64,000 bases of DNA, from contig JAHLLH010000003.1 in the NCBI GenBank assembly GCA_020444265.1, forward strand, positions 248,001 to 312,000, in the 5' to 3' direction. Positions 29,452 to 38,800 of the stretch are shown piece after piece. Positions within the stretch are counted from its first letter, which is position 1. Each line of letters opens with the position of its first letter. Origin of the DNA: a bacterium (GTDB lineage Bacteria > Electryoneota > Electryoneia > Electryoneales > Electryoneaceae). A program made the translations under genes and the position numbers. The notes under the pieces were generated by a model that was given only the letters and a program-made list of their open reading frames with translations, was not told where the DNA came from and did not search any database.

Positions 29452-30213
29452 ATGGCATTGATCATGAAGAGATGGGTCTTGACCGCTATCCTGTTTTGCC
29501 TGGGTCCATTAATGGCTCAGGCCTTTCCACCATCCTACGACTTTTCCCGCCTTCCAGAAGATGAGACCGGCCAATTCAGCCTGCGTTATCCTGCAGAAGA
29601 CAAGTCTGCCGGCACCCTCTACGAATCGTTGCATCTGGAGGATCGGTATGGCCTGAGTGTTTATGTCCTGACACGCCGTTTCGAGGGTGATCTGTTTGAG
29701 CTGGAGACGATTGAATTTGAGGCAGAAAGTTTTATCCCGATCCGTGCCACAAGGGTTCAGAAAGTGCGAGGCATGAATGTGGAGACTGAAATCCAGTTTC
29801 AGTCCACTCGTGCGGTGATCACAGTCCGTGAACCAGAACTGCTGGGTGGTAAGACCTCCACAACAATGATCGATATCCCTCGTGAGTCGATCACCCTTCA
29901 GCAAGTGCCGTACGCACTGAGGACCAAGCCGTTGAGAAGGGGTGAAAGCTACCGTTTTACTGTTTTACCGATGTTTGGTCCGACCCGGGACACGGAAGTG
30001 CTGGTTGCCGTTGTGGAGCATGGAATCAGCGAATCCGGCACACCATCCGAGGCTGTCCTTCAGTGTAGCCTTGGTAGCGAACGCTGGCAGGTTCGAATTG
30101 GTTTGACTGGCAAGCGACCGTTACTCGAGTCCGGTCGGAGTTTCAGCGGTTCAAACGGTTTGGCTGGCCTCGCCCTGCATGACGCGGAGCATTCCGGTGA
30201 CAAGGGGCGTTAA
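29452..30213 (+). CDS. Secreted hypothetical protein (DUF3108-like)
   Basis: Signal peptide; YGLSVYVLTRRFEGDLFELETIEFEAESFIPIRATRV. Confidence 0.5.
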   Translation: MALIMKRWVLTAILFCLGPLMAQAFPPSYDFSRLPEDETGQFSLRYPAEDKSAGTLYESLHLEDRYGLSVYVLTRRFEGDLFELETIEFEAESFIPIRATRVQKVRGMNVETEIQFQSTRAVITVREPELLGGKTSTTMIDIPRESITLQQVPYALRTKPLRRGESYRFTVLPMFGPTRDTEVLVAVVEHGISESGTPSEAVLQCSLGSERWQVRIGLTGKRPLLESGRSFSGSNGLAGLALHDAEHSGDKGR

Positions 30214-30235
30214 AAAGCGAGAAATCCCTGGAGGA

Positions 30236-30270
30236 CAGCAGCCCGACAAGCGTTGCTTGCCGGGCTGCTG
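30236..30270. terminator. Bidirectional terminator
   Basis: cagcagcccgacaagc-gtt-gcttgccgggctgctg. Confidence 0.75.
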
Positions 30271-30295
30271 AACGTTGAACCTGGAAAGGCTCCCA

Positions 30296-31594
30296 TCAGC
30301 TCCATAGCATCCGTGCATCGGGTGCGATCAGCACCCAGCCACGATTGATGGTGCCGATTGGCTTGGCGGGCAGTGTCCAGCCGCCGAAGGGAGTGTTGCG
30401 TCCCTTGCTGAGGAATTTTTGCGGATCGACGGACCAGGGAGCGTCCGGATCGATCATCGTCAATTCCGCAACCGCACCCTTCTTAATCTGTACAGCAGGC
30501 AACCGCATGATCTCTCGCGGAGCGACGGCCATCTTCTGCACCACATCCACCCAGTCGAGTTTCTTGGTGGCGATCAACTCTTTCGCGATCACACCGATGG
30601 CCGTTTCGAGCCCGACAATGCCGTTCGGCACGAAACTGAACTCAACCAGTGACTCTTCAGCCGTGTGTGGTGCGTGGTCTGTCGCGAGGGCATCAATGGT
30701 GCCGTCCATCAAGCCTTCGATCACCGCCTGACGATCATCCTCCGTACCAAGCGGCGGGTTCATCTTGTAGTTGCCATCGTAGGATTCGCACGCTTCGTCG
30801 GTCAGGGAGATGTGATGCGGAGTCGCTTCGCAGGTGACGTTCGCACCTTTGCTCTTGCCCCAGCGAACCATATCGATGGATTCACGGCTTGAAATGTGTC
30901 CCACATGAAGTCGTCCACCAGTGTAAAGCGACAGCAGAACATCACGTGCAACCATCACCGATTCGGTCAGGCTGGGCCATCCGGGCAAGCCGAGGCGGGT
31001 TGAAACTTCGCTTTCGCGCATCACACCCTTGCCGCCGAGCGACATCTCCTCACTATGAGTGCTGATGACCATGTCGTGCATTTTGGAGTACTCCAGGGCG
31101 CGACGCATCACTTCGGCGTTGGCGACCGGGCTGCCATCATCGGACAGCACGCGAACACCAGCGTGGAACAGGTCTGAAATGTCCGACAGCATTTTTCCGT
31201 CACGGTCACGTGTGACCGTCCCGACCGGATGAACCGCCACCGGGGCGCCGGCTGCCTGGTCGAAGATCCAGCGCACGACACCAACATTGTCCGGCGCGGG
31301 ATCGGTATTCGGCATCGCCGCCACACCAGTAAACCCACCCGCTGCTGCTGCGCAGGTTCCGGTAAGGATCGTTTCCTTGTCCTCACGGCCCGGTTCACGA
31401 AGGTGGACATGCATGTCAAAGAAGCCGGGGGCGACAATCTTACCCTTGAGGTTCAGGTGCTGATGTTTGCCGATTTCCTTGCGGTCAATGTTTCCGACTT
31501 CGACAATTTTTCCCTTGTCGATCAGAATGTCGGCCTTTTTGTCCAGTCCCAGCGAAGGATCGATCACACGAGCTCCGGTGATCAGGACCTTCAT
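30296..31594 (-). CDS. pyrC: Dihydroorotase
   Basis: APGFFDMHVHLREPGREDKETILTGTCAAAAGGFTGVAAMPNTDP; DALATDHAPHTAEES. Confidence 0.95.
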   Translation of the reverse strand: MKVLITGARVIDPSLGLDKKADILIDKGKIVEVGNIDRKEIGKHQHLNLKGKIVAPGFFDMHVHLREPGREDKETILTGTCAAAAGGFTGVAAMPNTDPAPDNVGVVRWIFDQAAGAPVAVHPVGTVTRDRDGKMLSDISDLFHAGVRVLSDDGSPVANAEVMRRALEYSKMHDMVISTHSEEMSLGGKGVMRESEVSTRLGLPGWPSLTESVMVARDVLLSLYTGGRLHVGHISSRESIDMVRWGKSKGANVTCEATPHHISLTDEACESYDGNYKMNPPLGTEDDRQAVIEGLMDGTIDALATDHAPHTAEESLVEFSFVPNGIVGLETAIGVIAKELIATKKLDWVDVVQKMAVAPREIMRLPAVQIKKGAVAELTMIDPDAPWSVDPQKFLSKGRNTPFGGWTLPAKPIGTINRGWVLIAPDARMLWS

Positions 31595-31646
31595 GTTTTT
31601 GTTGACCAACCAGCCATGCCGGCTCAGGAGGTCTGCACCCTGCTTG

Positions 31647-32579
31647 CTATTCCAACTCATTTTCACCTCCTGCCAACAGGAACAACACTGCCATACGAAC
31701 CGCTACACCGTTTGTCACCTGCTGCAGGATGACACTGTGCGGCCCGTCCGCCACATCACCATCGAGCTCAACACCACGGTTGATCGGGCCGGGGTGGAGA
31801 ATGAGGATCGGACGATTCAGTTTGTCAAGCCGAGCGCTGGTAATACCGAAGCCGGCGTGATACTCTCGGATCGAAGGGAAGAGACCCTGGTCCTGACGCT
31901 CCTGCTGAATGCGCAGCACGTTCAGCACATCCGATTTCGCGATGGCCTCATCGACATCATGATAGACCTTCACACCGAGGTTCTCAAGGTGGCGCGGGAT
32001 CAGGGTTGGTGGACCGCAGACTGCGACTTTCGCACCCATTGTCTGTAAACCATAGATGTTCGACAGCGCGACACGGCTGTGTGAAATGTCACCGACCAGG
32101 GTGACACGCAATTTGTCGAAGCTGCCGACCTGTTCACGGATGGTCATCATATCCAGCAGCGCCTGAGTCGGATGCTCATGGGCACCATCACCTGCATTGA
32201 TCACCTTGGAAGCACAGTGCTTGATCAACAGCGTGTGAGCACCGGGAAGTGGGTGACGCATGACCACGAGATCAATCTTCATCGCCTCGATGTTCTTGAT
32301 CGTGTCGATCAGCGTTTCACCTTTGTTTACCGACGAAGCACTCGACGAGAAGTTGACCACGTCTGCTGAAAGGCGCTTTTCCGCCAGTTCGAAGGAGATG
32401 CGCGTCCGAGTTGAGTTCTCGAAGAAGGCGTTCACGACCGTGACATGACGCAGGGTTGGGACCTTTGGAATGGGTCGGCTAAGGATTTCCTTGAAAGAAA
32501 CCGCCGCGTCCAGAATCGAGGTAATATCCTCAGCTGGAATATCCCGAAGGCCAAGCAGGTGACGCGATTGCAAAGCCAT
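31647..32579 (-). CDS. pyrB: Aspartate carbamoyltransferase catalytic subunit
   Basis: FFENSTRTRISFELAEKRLSADVVNFSSSASSVNKGETLIDT...HPGPINRGVELDGDVAD. Confidence 0.97.
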   Translation of the reverse strand: MALQSRHLLGLRDIPAEDITSILDAAVSFKEILSRPIPKVPTLRHVTVVNAFFENSTRTRISFELAEKRLSADVVNFSSSASSVNKGETLIDTIKNIEAMKIDLVVMRHPLPGAHTLLIKHCASKVINAGDGAHEHPTQALLDMMTIREQVGSFDKLRVTLVGDISHSRVALSNIYGLQTMGAKVAVCGPPTLIPRHLENLGVKVYHDVDEAIAKSDVLNVLRIQQERQDQGLFPSIREYHAGFGITSARLDKLNRPILILHPGPINRGVELDGDVADGPHSVILQQVTNGVAVRMAVLFLLAGGENELE

Positions 32580-32581
32580 GG

Positions 32582-33136
32582 TTACTTATCCTCCTTCACG
32601 TCGCGAAGTAGCACCACTTCATCCTCGCCATCATGCTCGACCAGACGGACCTGTACGTTTTCATCGCCGGCTGTCGGGATGTTTTTCCCGACAAAATCCG
32701 CCTTGATGGGCAGTTCACGGTGGCCGCGGTCGACGAGGACAGCCAGTTGGACACGGCCTGGGCGGCCATAGTCCATCAGGGCGTCGAGCGCGGCACGGCT
32801 GGTGCGGCCCGTGTAAAGGACATCATCCACCAGCACGATGTCCACACCATCCATGTTGAAGGGGATGTCCGTAACCTGTACTCCCGGACCTACTTTGCGG
32901 ATACGGAAATCGTCACGGTAAAGAGTGATGTCGAGGACACCGAGACCGAGCATTTCGCCTTCAATCTCCTTGATCGCCTCGACGAGACGCTGGGCGACGA
33001 AGACACCGCGAGTACGGATGCCAACGATTCCCAGGTTTTTGACACCGTGGTGTCGCTCCACGATTTCATGCGCGAGACGCATGATCGTGCGCTTGATGTC
33101 CACAGCATCCATCACACGTGCTTTGACCTGCTCCAT
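32582..33136 (-). CDS. pyrR: PyrR bifunctional pyr operon regulator / uracil phosphoribosyltransferase
   Basis: RTIMRLAHEIVERHHGVKNLGIVGIRTRGVFVAQRL...DIVLVDDVLYTGRTSRAALDALMDYGRPGRVQLAVLVDRGHRELPIKADFVGKNIPT. Confidence 0.96.
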   Translation of the reverse strand: MEQVKARVMDAVDIKRTIMRLAHEIVERHHGVKNLGIVGIRTRGVFVAQRLVEAIKEIEGEMLGLGVLDITLYRDDFRIRKVGPGVQVTDIPFNMDGVDIVLVDDVLYTGRTSRAALDALMDYGRPGRVQLAVLVDRGHRELPIKADFVGKNIPTAGDENVQVRLVEHDGEDEVVLLRDVKEDK

Positions 33137-33200
33137 GGTTCTCCCGGATCGGTTCGTTCAGACCCCCTTGACCATCCGATGACACGTTTCAGGAGGGCAC

Positions 33201-33233
33201 AAAAAAACGTCCTCGACGTGTCGGCGAGAACGT
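33201..33233 (-). terminator. Leader terminator (putative attenuator) upstream of pyrR
   Basis: Minus strand ACGTTCTCG-CCGACACGT-CGAGGACGT-TTTTTTT, ending about 64 nt before the pyrR ATG. Confidence 0.8.
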
Positions 33234-33509
33234 GGAAAGGTCGTGCGGGGCAGTGGGACTGTCGTCAAAGGTGTAGCCGTGGTGGCTTCATCCTTCTCTG
33301 CGCCCTTCCCCGGGCAGCCCTTCCCCGACTCGCCGGACGGGGTTAAAGGGTCGACCGAAAGGTAGAGGGCGCGAGGGGAGGAGGCAAGGGGAAGCGAGGC
33401 AGAGATTGTCCCGCTCTCCGAGGTGGGAATTGTTGGAATTGGTGTCTGTCTGGGGAAGCGATGGATACTGTTTTCCACTCTACATTTCCTGCAGGCCAAA
33501 CCCGGGAGA

Positions 33510-34352
33510 ATGGATATGGAAAAGCAGTCGAATTTGAAGCGTTGGATTGTTGCATGGTACGCTGTGCTCGTGGGGCTGGTTCTTCTCAGCCTGCTGGTGA
33601 TGGCCCTCTGGTCTCGCCAGACTCCCGCACCCTCCGAACAGACCCTGGCTGCCGCTCCGGACAGTATGGCGTTATTGGGTGAAGTGCCTGTGTCCAGCGT
33701 GGGGAAGCAGCGGAAGAGCACGAACTCCGTACCCAGCTACCAGCAAGGCGAGCTGACCTACGCATTTCCTGAAGCCATGAAGGTTGGTCGCACCGAGACC
33801 TTGAAAGCGATTGTGATCCCGGAAGGTGGCCAGTTCGGAGTTGACCCGCGGGCTGCAGTTGAGATGGAAGGGGATTCCGCACGTGTAGTCAAGATCATCG
33901 TTGGCTCTTCCGTTCGCTTGAGCCTGCATGGGGAAGGTTTCACCGTCGATAGTCTGACGAGCCAGGAGCAGGCGATTCTTCCCGGCCTGGCGAGCATCTG
34001 GCTATGGGATGTGACCCCTGAAAAAGGCGGTCAGCAAAGGTTGCGGCTGCTTGTGGATACGACTGTACGGACCCCGGATGGTGAACATGCTGCAAAGACC
34101 GTCTATGTTGATACTGAAACCATCCATGTTGCATCAAATCTAGGCTATTCCCTGCGTAAAGCAATGGTCACCTATTTCAGCGCCTTGTGGGAGCTGATCC
34201 TCGGCGGTCTGTTGGTGCCCGTTGTGATTGCTCTGATTGACCGTTTCCGGATCGAAGCAAAGAGACGGATTTTACCTGCGGATATCATTGAAGCGCTGGA
34301 GGAGGAGCAATTGAAGAAGCTGCGTGGCGAATCCGTCGGGGACGAGAGTTGA
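33510..34352 (+). CDS. Membrane-anchored hypothetical protein, two predicted TM segments
   Basis: N-terminal TM WYAVLVGLVLLSLLVMALW and C-terminal TM ALWELILGGLLVPVVIALI. Confidence 0.55.
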   Translation: MDMEKQSNLKRWIVAWYAVLVGLVLLSLLVMALWSRQTPAPSEQTLAAAPDSMALLGEVPVSSVGKQRKSTNSVPSYQQGELTYAFPEAMKVGRTETLKAIVIPEGGQFGVDPRAAVEMEGDSARVVKIIVGSSVRLSLHGEGFTVDSLTSQEQAILPGLASIWLWDVTPEKGGQQRLRLLVDTTVRTPDGEHAAKTVYVDTETIHVASNLGYSLRKAMVTYFSALWELILGGLLVPVVIALIDRFRIEAKRRILPADIIEALEEEQLKKLRGESVGDES

Positions 34353-34370
34353 TCAATGTGCTATAAAATC

Positions 34371-34405
34371 AAACGGCCCCATGTCTGCTGGACATGGGGC
34401 CGTTT
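34371..34405. terminator. Bidirectional terminator between convergent units
   Basis: aaacggccccatgtc-tgctg-gacatggggccgttt. Confidence 0.85.
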
Positions 34406-34420
34406 AATCGTTGACATGCC

Positions 34421-35869
34421 CTAACGTCCTCGTTGCGCGAGAATACGCTCGATGCGCTGGAGCTGTTCCTTTACTTCCAGGTTGTCCGGGTCACGTTCCA
34501 GCGCCTTAAGGTAGATCGAACGCGATTCTACATACTTTTGTTGGGCGAAGAGGATCGATGCCTTTCGGATGTACGCAAGCGACAGGGAGGGCACTTCCTT
34601 GATTGCATCGTCACAACGTGTGATCGCCTGCTGGTACATCTTCTGGTAATAGAGACGTAGTGCCTCCTCGAGAAAGCCGAGGGCCTTGTTAAGATTCTCA
34701 AGCGAAGATATCTCTTTTCGCAGACCGAGGATTTCGAGCTCGTAGGCCTTGATCTTCACCGAGTCGACAATATCAACCTCTACAAATTCCACCTTTGGCA
34801 CATAGACAGTATCAACAACGGTTTTCACTCGTTCACGAGGTGGTGCCGGAGTCGGGATGTTCAAAGCCTGCGAGGGGCCTTGGCGGTCACGGTTGCGCTC
34901 GAAGTAGATGCGCAAACCGAGCATGTGAGTGCCAAACGTATTTGAGATGCCGCCGATCGGATAACGAAGCGTGTAGGCGACACGCATTTTCAGGTCGCGG
35001 AATTCACGGATTCGTTCGGAGGTGCCGTCTGCACGTGGAAGCGTGTAGTTGCTGCTGCTTTGATTCCTGTAAAAATTCAGACCGAAACCGAGGTCGATCT
35101 CATCTCGGTTGCCACCTGTTCTGAGGAACAGCTTTCGTTCGAAGAGGCTGGTTTCGATCCCCAGTCGTGGGGTAGCATCGACACCGTTCAGGTCCACATC
35201 CCTGTATTCCATATCACCGAAGAATGTGAATATACCGAATTTCCACGCCGCACCGAGCTGCAGTTCACGAGGAAGGGGATCCTCGATACCATCTTCGAGC
35301 GCCTGATTAGGACGGTTGATCCGTCGCGCCGCCAAGCCAAGGCTGAGGGCCTCCGACACTCGCCACTGCACACCGAGGTCGATACCGATGCTGGTCATCG
35401 TGTAGCCGTACTCCTGGAACAGGGGGTCGATGGCGGTGTAGGGTGTTTCTTCGTACCCACGTCCGAAGAGTCTGAATCCGGCTCCGACGGAGAGGTTGGA
35501 ACGCAGCCGTCGGGCATAGGTCAGCAAAGTCTGGTGCTCGCTGTAAAGCTGGCCGTCGAAACGGTCATGTCCCAAGCCGAACGCGCCCCAGTCATAGAGC
35601 GATGTATATCCACCGAGGGCCGTGCGTACGAGATTGTCACCTTCGAGACCCCAGTAGAGCTTCGAACTGTACATTTCCATCGCGGAGGCGTGCCCCCAGG
35701 CAACAGACGCCGGATTGATGAAGAAGCCCATCGCATCCCCGCCATCCGCCACCATCGCTCCACCGAGTGAGGCGGTGCGCAGGCCGGGAAGATCTTCGAA
35801 GGCTGCATGTGCGGACCATGGCAGCAGCAGGGAGGCCAGCAGGGCCCCTGTCAGCAGAGTTCGCTTCAT
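34421..35869 (-). CDS. PorV/PorQ-like outer-membrane beta-barrel protein with C-terminal TPR region
   Basis: FEDLPGLRTASLGGAMVADGGDAMGFFINPASVAWG...; C-terminal AYIRKASILFAQQKYVESRSIYLKALERDPDNLEVKEQLQRIERIL. Confidence 0.75.
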   Translation of the reverse strand: MKRTLLTGALLASLLLPWSAHAAFEDLPGLRTASLGGAMVADGGDAMGFFINPASVAWGHASAMEMYSSKLYWGLEGDNLVRTALGGYTSLYDWGAFGLGHDRFDGQLYSEHQTLLTYARRLRSNLSVGAGFRLFGRGYEETPYTAIDPLFQEYGYTMTSIGIDLGVQWRVSEALSLGLAARRINRPNQALEDGIEDPLPRELQLGAAWKFGIFTFFGDMEYRDVDLNGVDATPRLGIETSLFERKLFLRTGGNRDEIDLGFGLNFYRNQSSSNYTLPRADGTSERIREFRDLKMRVAYTLRYPIGGISNTFGTHMLGLRIYFERNRDRQGPSQALNIPTPAPPRERVKTVVDTVYVPKVEFVEVDIVDSVKIKAYELEILGLRKEISSLENLNKALGFLEEALRLYYQKMYQQAITRCDDAIKEVPSLSLAYIRKASILFAQQKYVESRSIYLKALERDPDNLEVKEQLQRIERILAQRGR

Positions 35870-38800
35870 CGGGCCACCGCGATGGTTGATTGACGAATTT
35901 CGCCTGCTGCTTCGAGTTGCAGGATGTAGATCCCACCAGGAACGGGTGTGCCATTGTCGGCGGTACCATCCCAACGGGCCGGCAGTCCGCTGAAGGTTGC
36001 AATCTGTCGTCCACGAATATCAAATACCGTCACGTCAGTCGCTGCCCCACCGAGGTGGTAGATCAACGCCTCATCCCAGACACCATCACCATTAGGTGTG
36101 ATGGTTCGTGGGACAACAGAAAAATCTTCTTCCGGTGGTTCGATGGCAAACTGGTACGAGAACGTCTGCATTCGATTTGTGGGCGAAGCGCGGTCTGTTG
36201 CCTGAACTCGCACTTCTGCCAACTGTCCGGCAAAGAGGTTTAAACGTTGGAGGGGCAGCAGGTACTCGTAGCCCAAATCTACGGTGTCCGCCGCAGCGAT
36301 GTCGCTGATGGACCGTCCTGCGACCGTCACACTCAGGCTGTTGCCGTCAATCCCGATGCCATCATCGAGGATGAGGATGCGAAGGGTATCGTCGCGGCTG
36401 ATGTCCAGCGCATCCGGAGCGGGGTAGAGGCTGTCTACCGGAACGTAGGGTGGTTGCTCATCGGGGACGATGTCGAATTCCCAGACTGTCTGCCCCGAGT
36501 TTTTCCCAGCGGACGAGTCCGCGGCAGTGAGGCTGACGGTAATATGGTCGCCGATGGTCCACCAGCTTTCCGGACGGTACCGGTAGTGGAATCCGCCAGG
36601 AGTTGCTTCAACAAGGCTCAACGGAAGTACATCCACGTCATTGACCGTCAACTGCACACTCGAGGTGTCCACCCCTGCGAGATCATCCATCAGGTCAAAT
36701 TCGAGAAAACGATTAATCGTGAAGCCCGAATCGGGAGGCGGCTGTTGGTTCACTACGACAGGCGATTGATCATCACGTGCGATGAAGAGGGTAATTCGCT
36801 TCGGAAAGGTCATCTCGTTGGGCGGTTCAGCCGTGTCCCGTGCACGAACCAGCACACCCGCTGTATCGCTGTAGAGCCAATTGTCGATGGGATTGAGCGT
36901 ATAGTGGAATCCGTAATCCACCCGTTCGATCAGCGCATCATATCGCCAGCCCGGGTTTCCTTCCAGCTCGATTCTTGTGAACGTACTGTCCACTCCCTGA
37001 CCATCATCGAGGATGGTGAACTCCAAGCCTGCATCCACTGGCCAGCCGGAGGTGGAGTCCTCGGGAACGATGTCTACGAGATAGGGTGGTTCACGGTCAT
37101 CACTCAGGGTGAGGAACCAATACCGCTCATCCATCCGGTTGGGGATCCCTGCCTGATCGTAGCCGACAACCCGAACGTCAATCGTATCCAAGTGAGCAAA
37201 GAGCGTTGGCGGGTTGTATCGCACCACATACCCGCTATCAACCTCTTCGATGGAAAGAGAAGTTCGCGGGATAAACTGTTCTTCGACAAAAAGGATCAGG
37301 GAATCGAGTTCCACTCCCAGTCCCTGGTCAAGAATCTTGAAAAGAATATCCGCGCCGCGTGAGACACCGGTCTCGGTGTCATAGGGACTTCGGTCGGCGA
37401 GGTAGGGTGGGTCTTCATCTGGTTCTGTAAACAGCTCGTAATCCAACCGAGTCCGGTTTGCAGGGACTTCATGGTCGTAGATGTCAAACCGGATGCGTAG
37501 CGTATCCTCGTGCTGGAAGGGGTTCGCCGGAGAATAGTAGAAACTGTATTCCGCACCAGGTTGAGTGACGTTTGTCGAATTGGTCACAAGCGAAGTTTGT
37601 TCGGCATCGTCGACAATCAGGAAGAGTGATGACGGATCAACCCCGGACAGGTTGTCGGCAACTTCCCAGACGAATCCCTGGGTGACGGATACTCCATCCG
37701 AACCGGGTGCAGGGTCAATCAGCAGGAATTCCGGACGTGTTGTGTCCATCTCAGTAGTAAAGTAGTAGGTAGTATCCAAGCTGTTTGGTGGATTGGCCTG
37801 GTCACTTGCGACCAGACGAACCCGTACGGTGTCCGGGAATGGATTGTTGGGGTTAACCTGGTATTGCAGGTTGAAGCTCCGGTTGTCTGCCGTTTCCCAG
37901 ATCATGGATTGGTGGTTAATTGGCTGACCGGCAATGGTTACACCGATCGAAGCGCTGTCTACTCCCGCCGCATTATCCAAAACGCGCAGAGAAATGAGCG
38001 TATTCCTTGCCGCATCCTCACTGAAGGGTGAGGGGGTCGCTGCGGCCAGGCGAGGACCAACCGTATCCTGTACGACCGTGTAACTCCAAGAACTGTCTGG
38101 ATGTTCATTGGGTGGATTAGCAAGGTCCTGGGTTCGGAAGGTCATCACCAGCGGACCCGTTTCGAAGGGGTTTCCACCTGGTGTGTGAACCGCGAGATAG
38201 CCATCCGTAATGGTCTGGAACCCGAGTCCCGCATTTTCCGGATTGCCATTCTGGGTACGGATCATGGTTGTGCCGTCCGTGTCCACTCCAGCAGACTCAT
38301 CCTGAATACGGACATAGATCGATGTAGACTGATCAATGGTTGAGCCGGGTGCCGGGATAATCTGATTAATCACCGGAGGCACAGTATCTGATATGGTGCT
38401 GAAATGGTAGTCGAATGGCGTCATGCTGTTCGGTGGAGTGGTCAAGTCGCTTGCGCGCAGGGTGACGTTGACAATTTCATCCGCAGGGAAGTCGACATCC
38501 GGGTTGAACGTGAATCGTTTCAGTGAACGCGGCCCAGTTGCAGTTAGCCGCGGATCGCCCCAGGCGATGGTTTCGTCACTGCCTGGGAAGACGACACGCA
38601 GGCTGACGGTGGTGCTATCAACTCCGGACCCTGGGTCGGAAAGAGTGAATTCGATGTTGCGTGTTGTAGCAACGTTGATCTCTTCTTCGTCCGGCGAAAG
38701 CTCTTCAATTTCTGGCGCACGGTCATCTCGGCCGGTGACAAACTGATAGGAATACCAGGCGGAACGACTGCCGTTGTTGTCCGATACCTGGATTTGCACC

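Noticed and set aside
36247-37362. 371-aa plus-strand ORF
   Set aside because: Antisense to the FG-GAP giant gene; no signal or domain recognisable.
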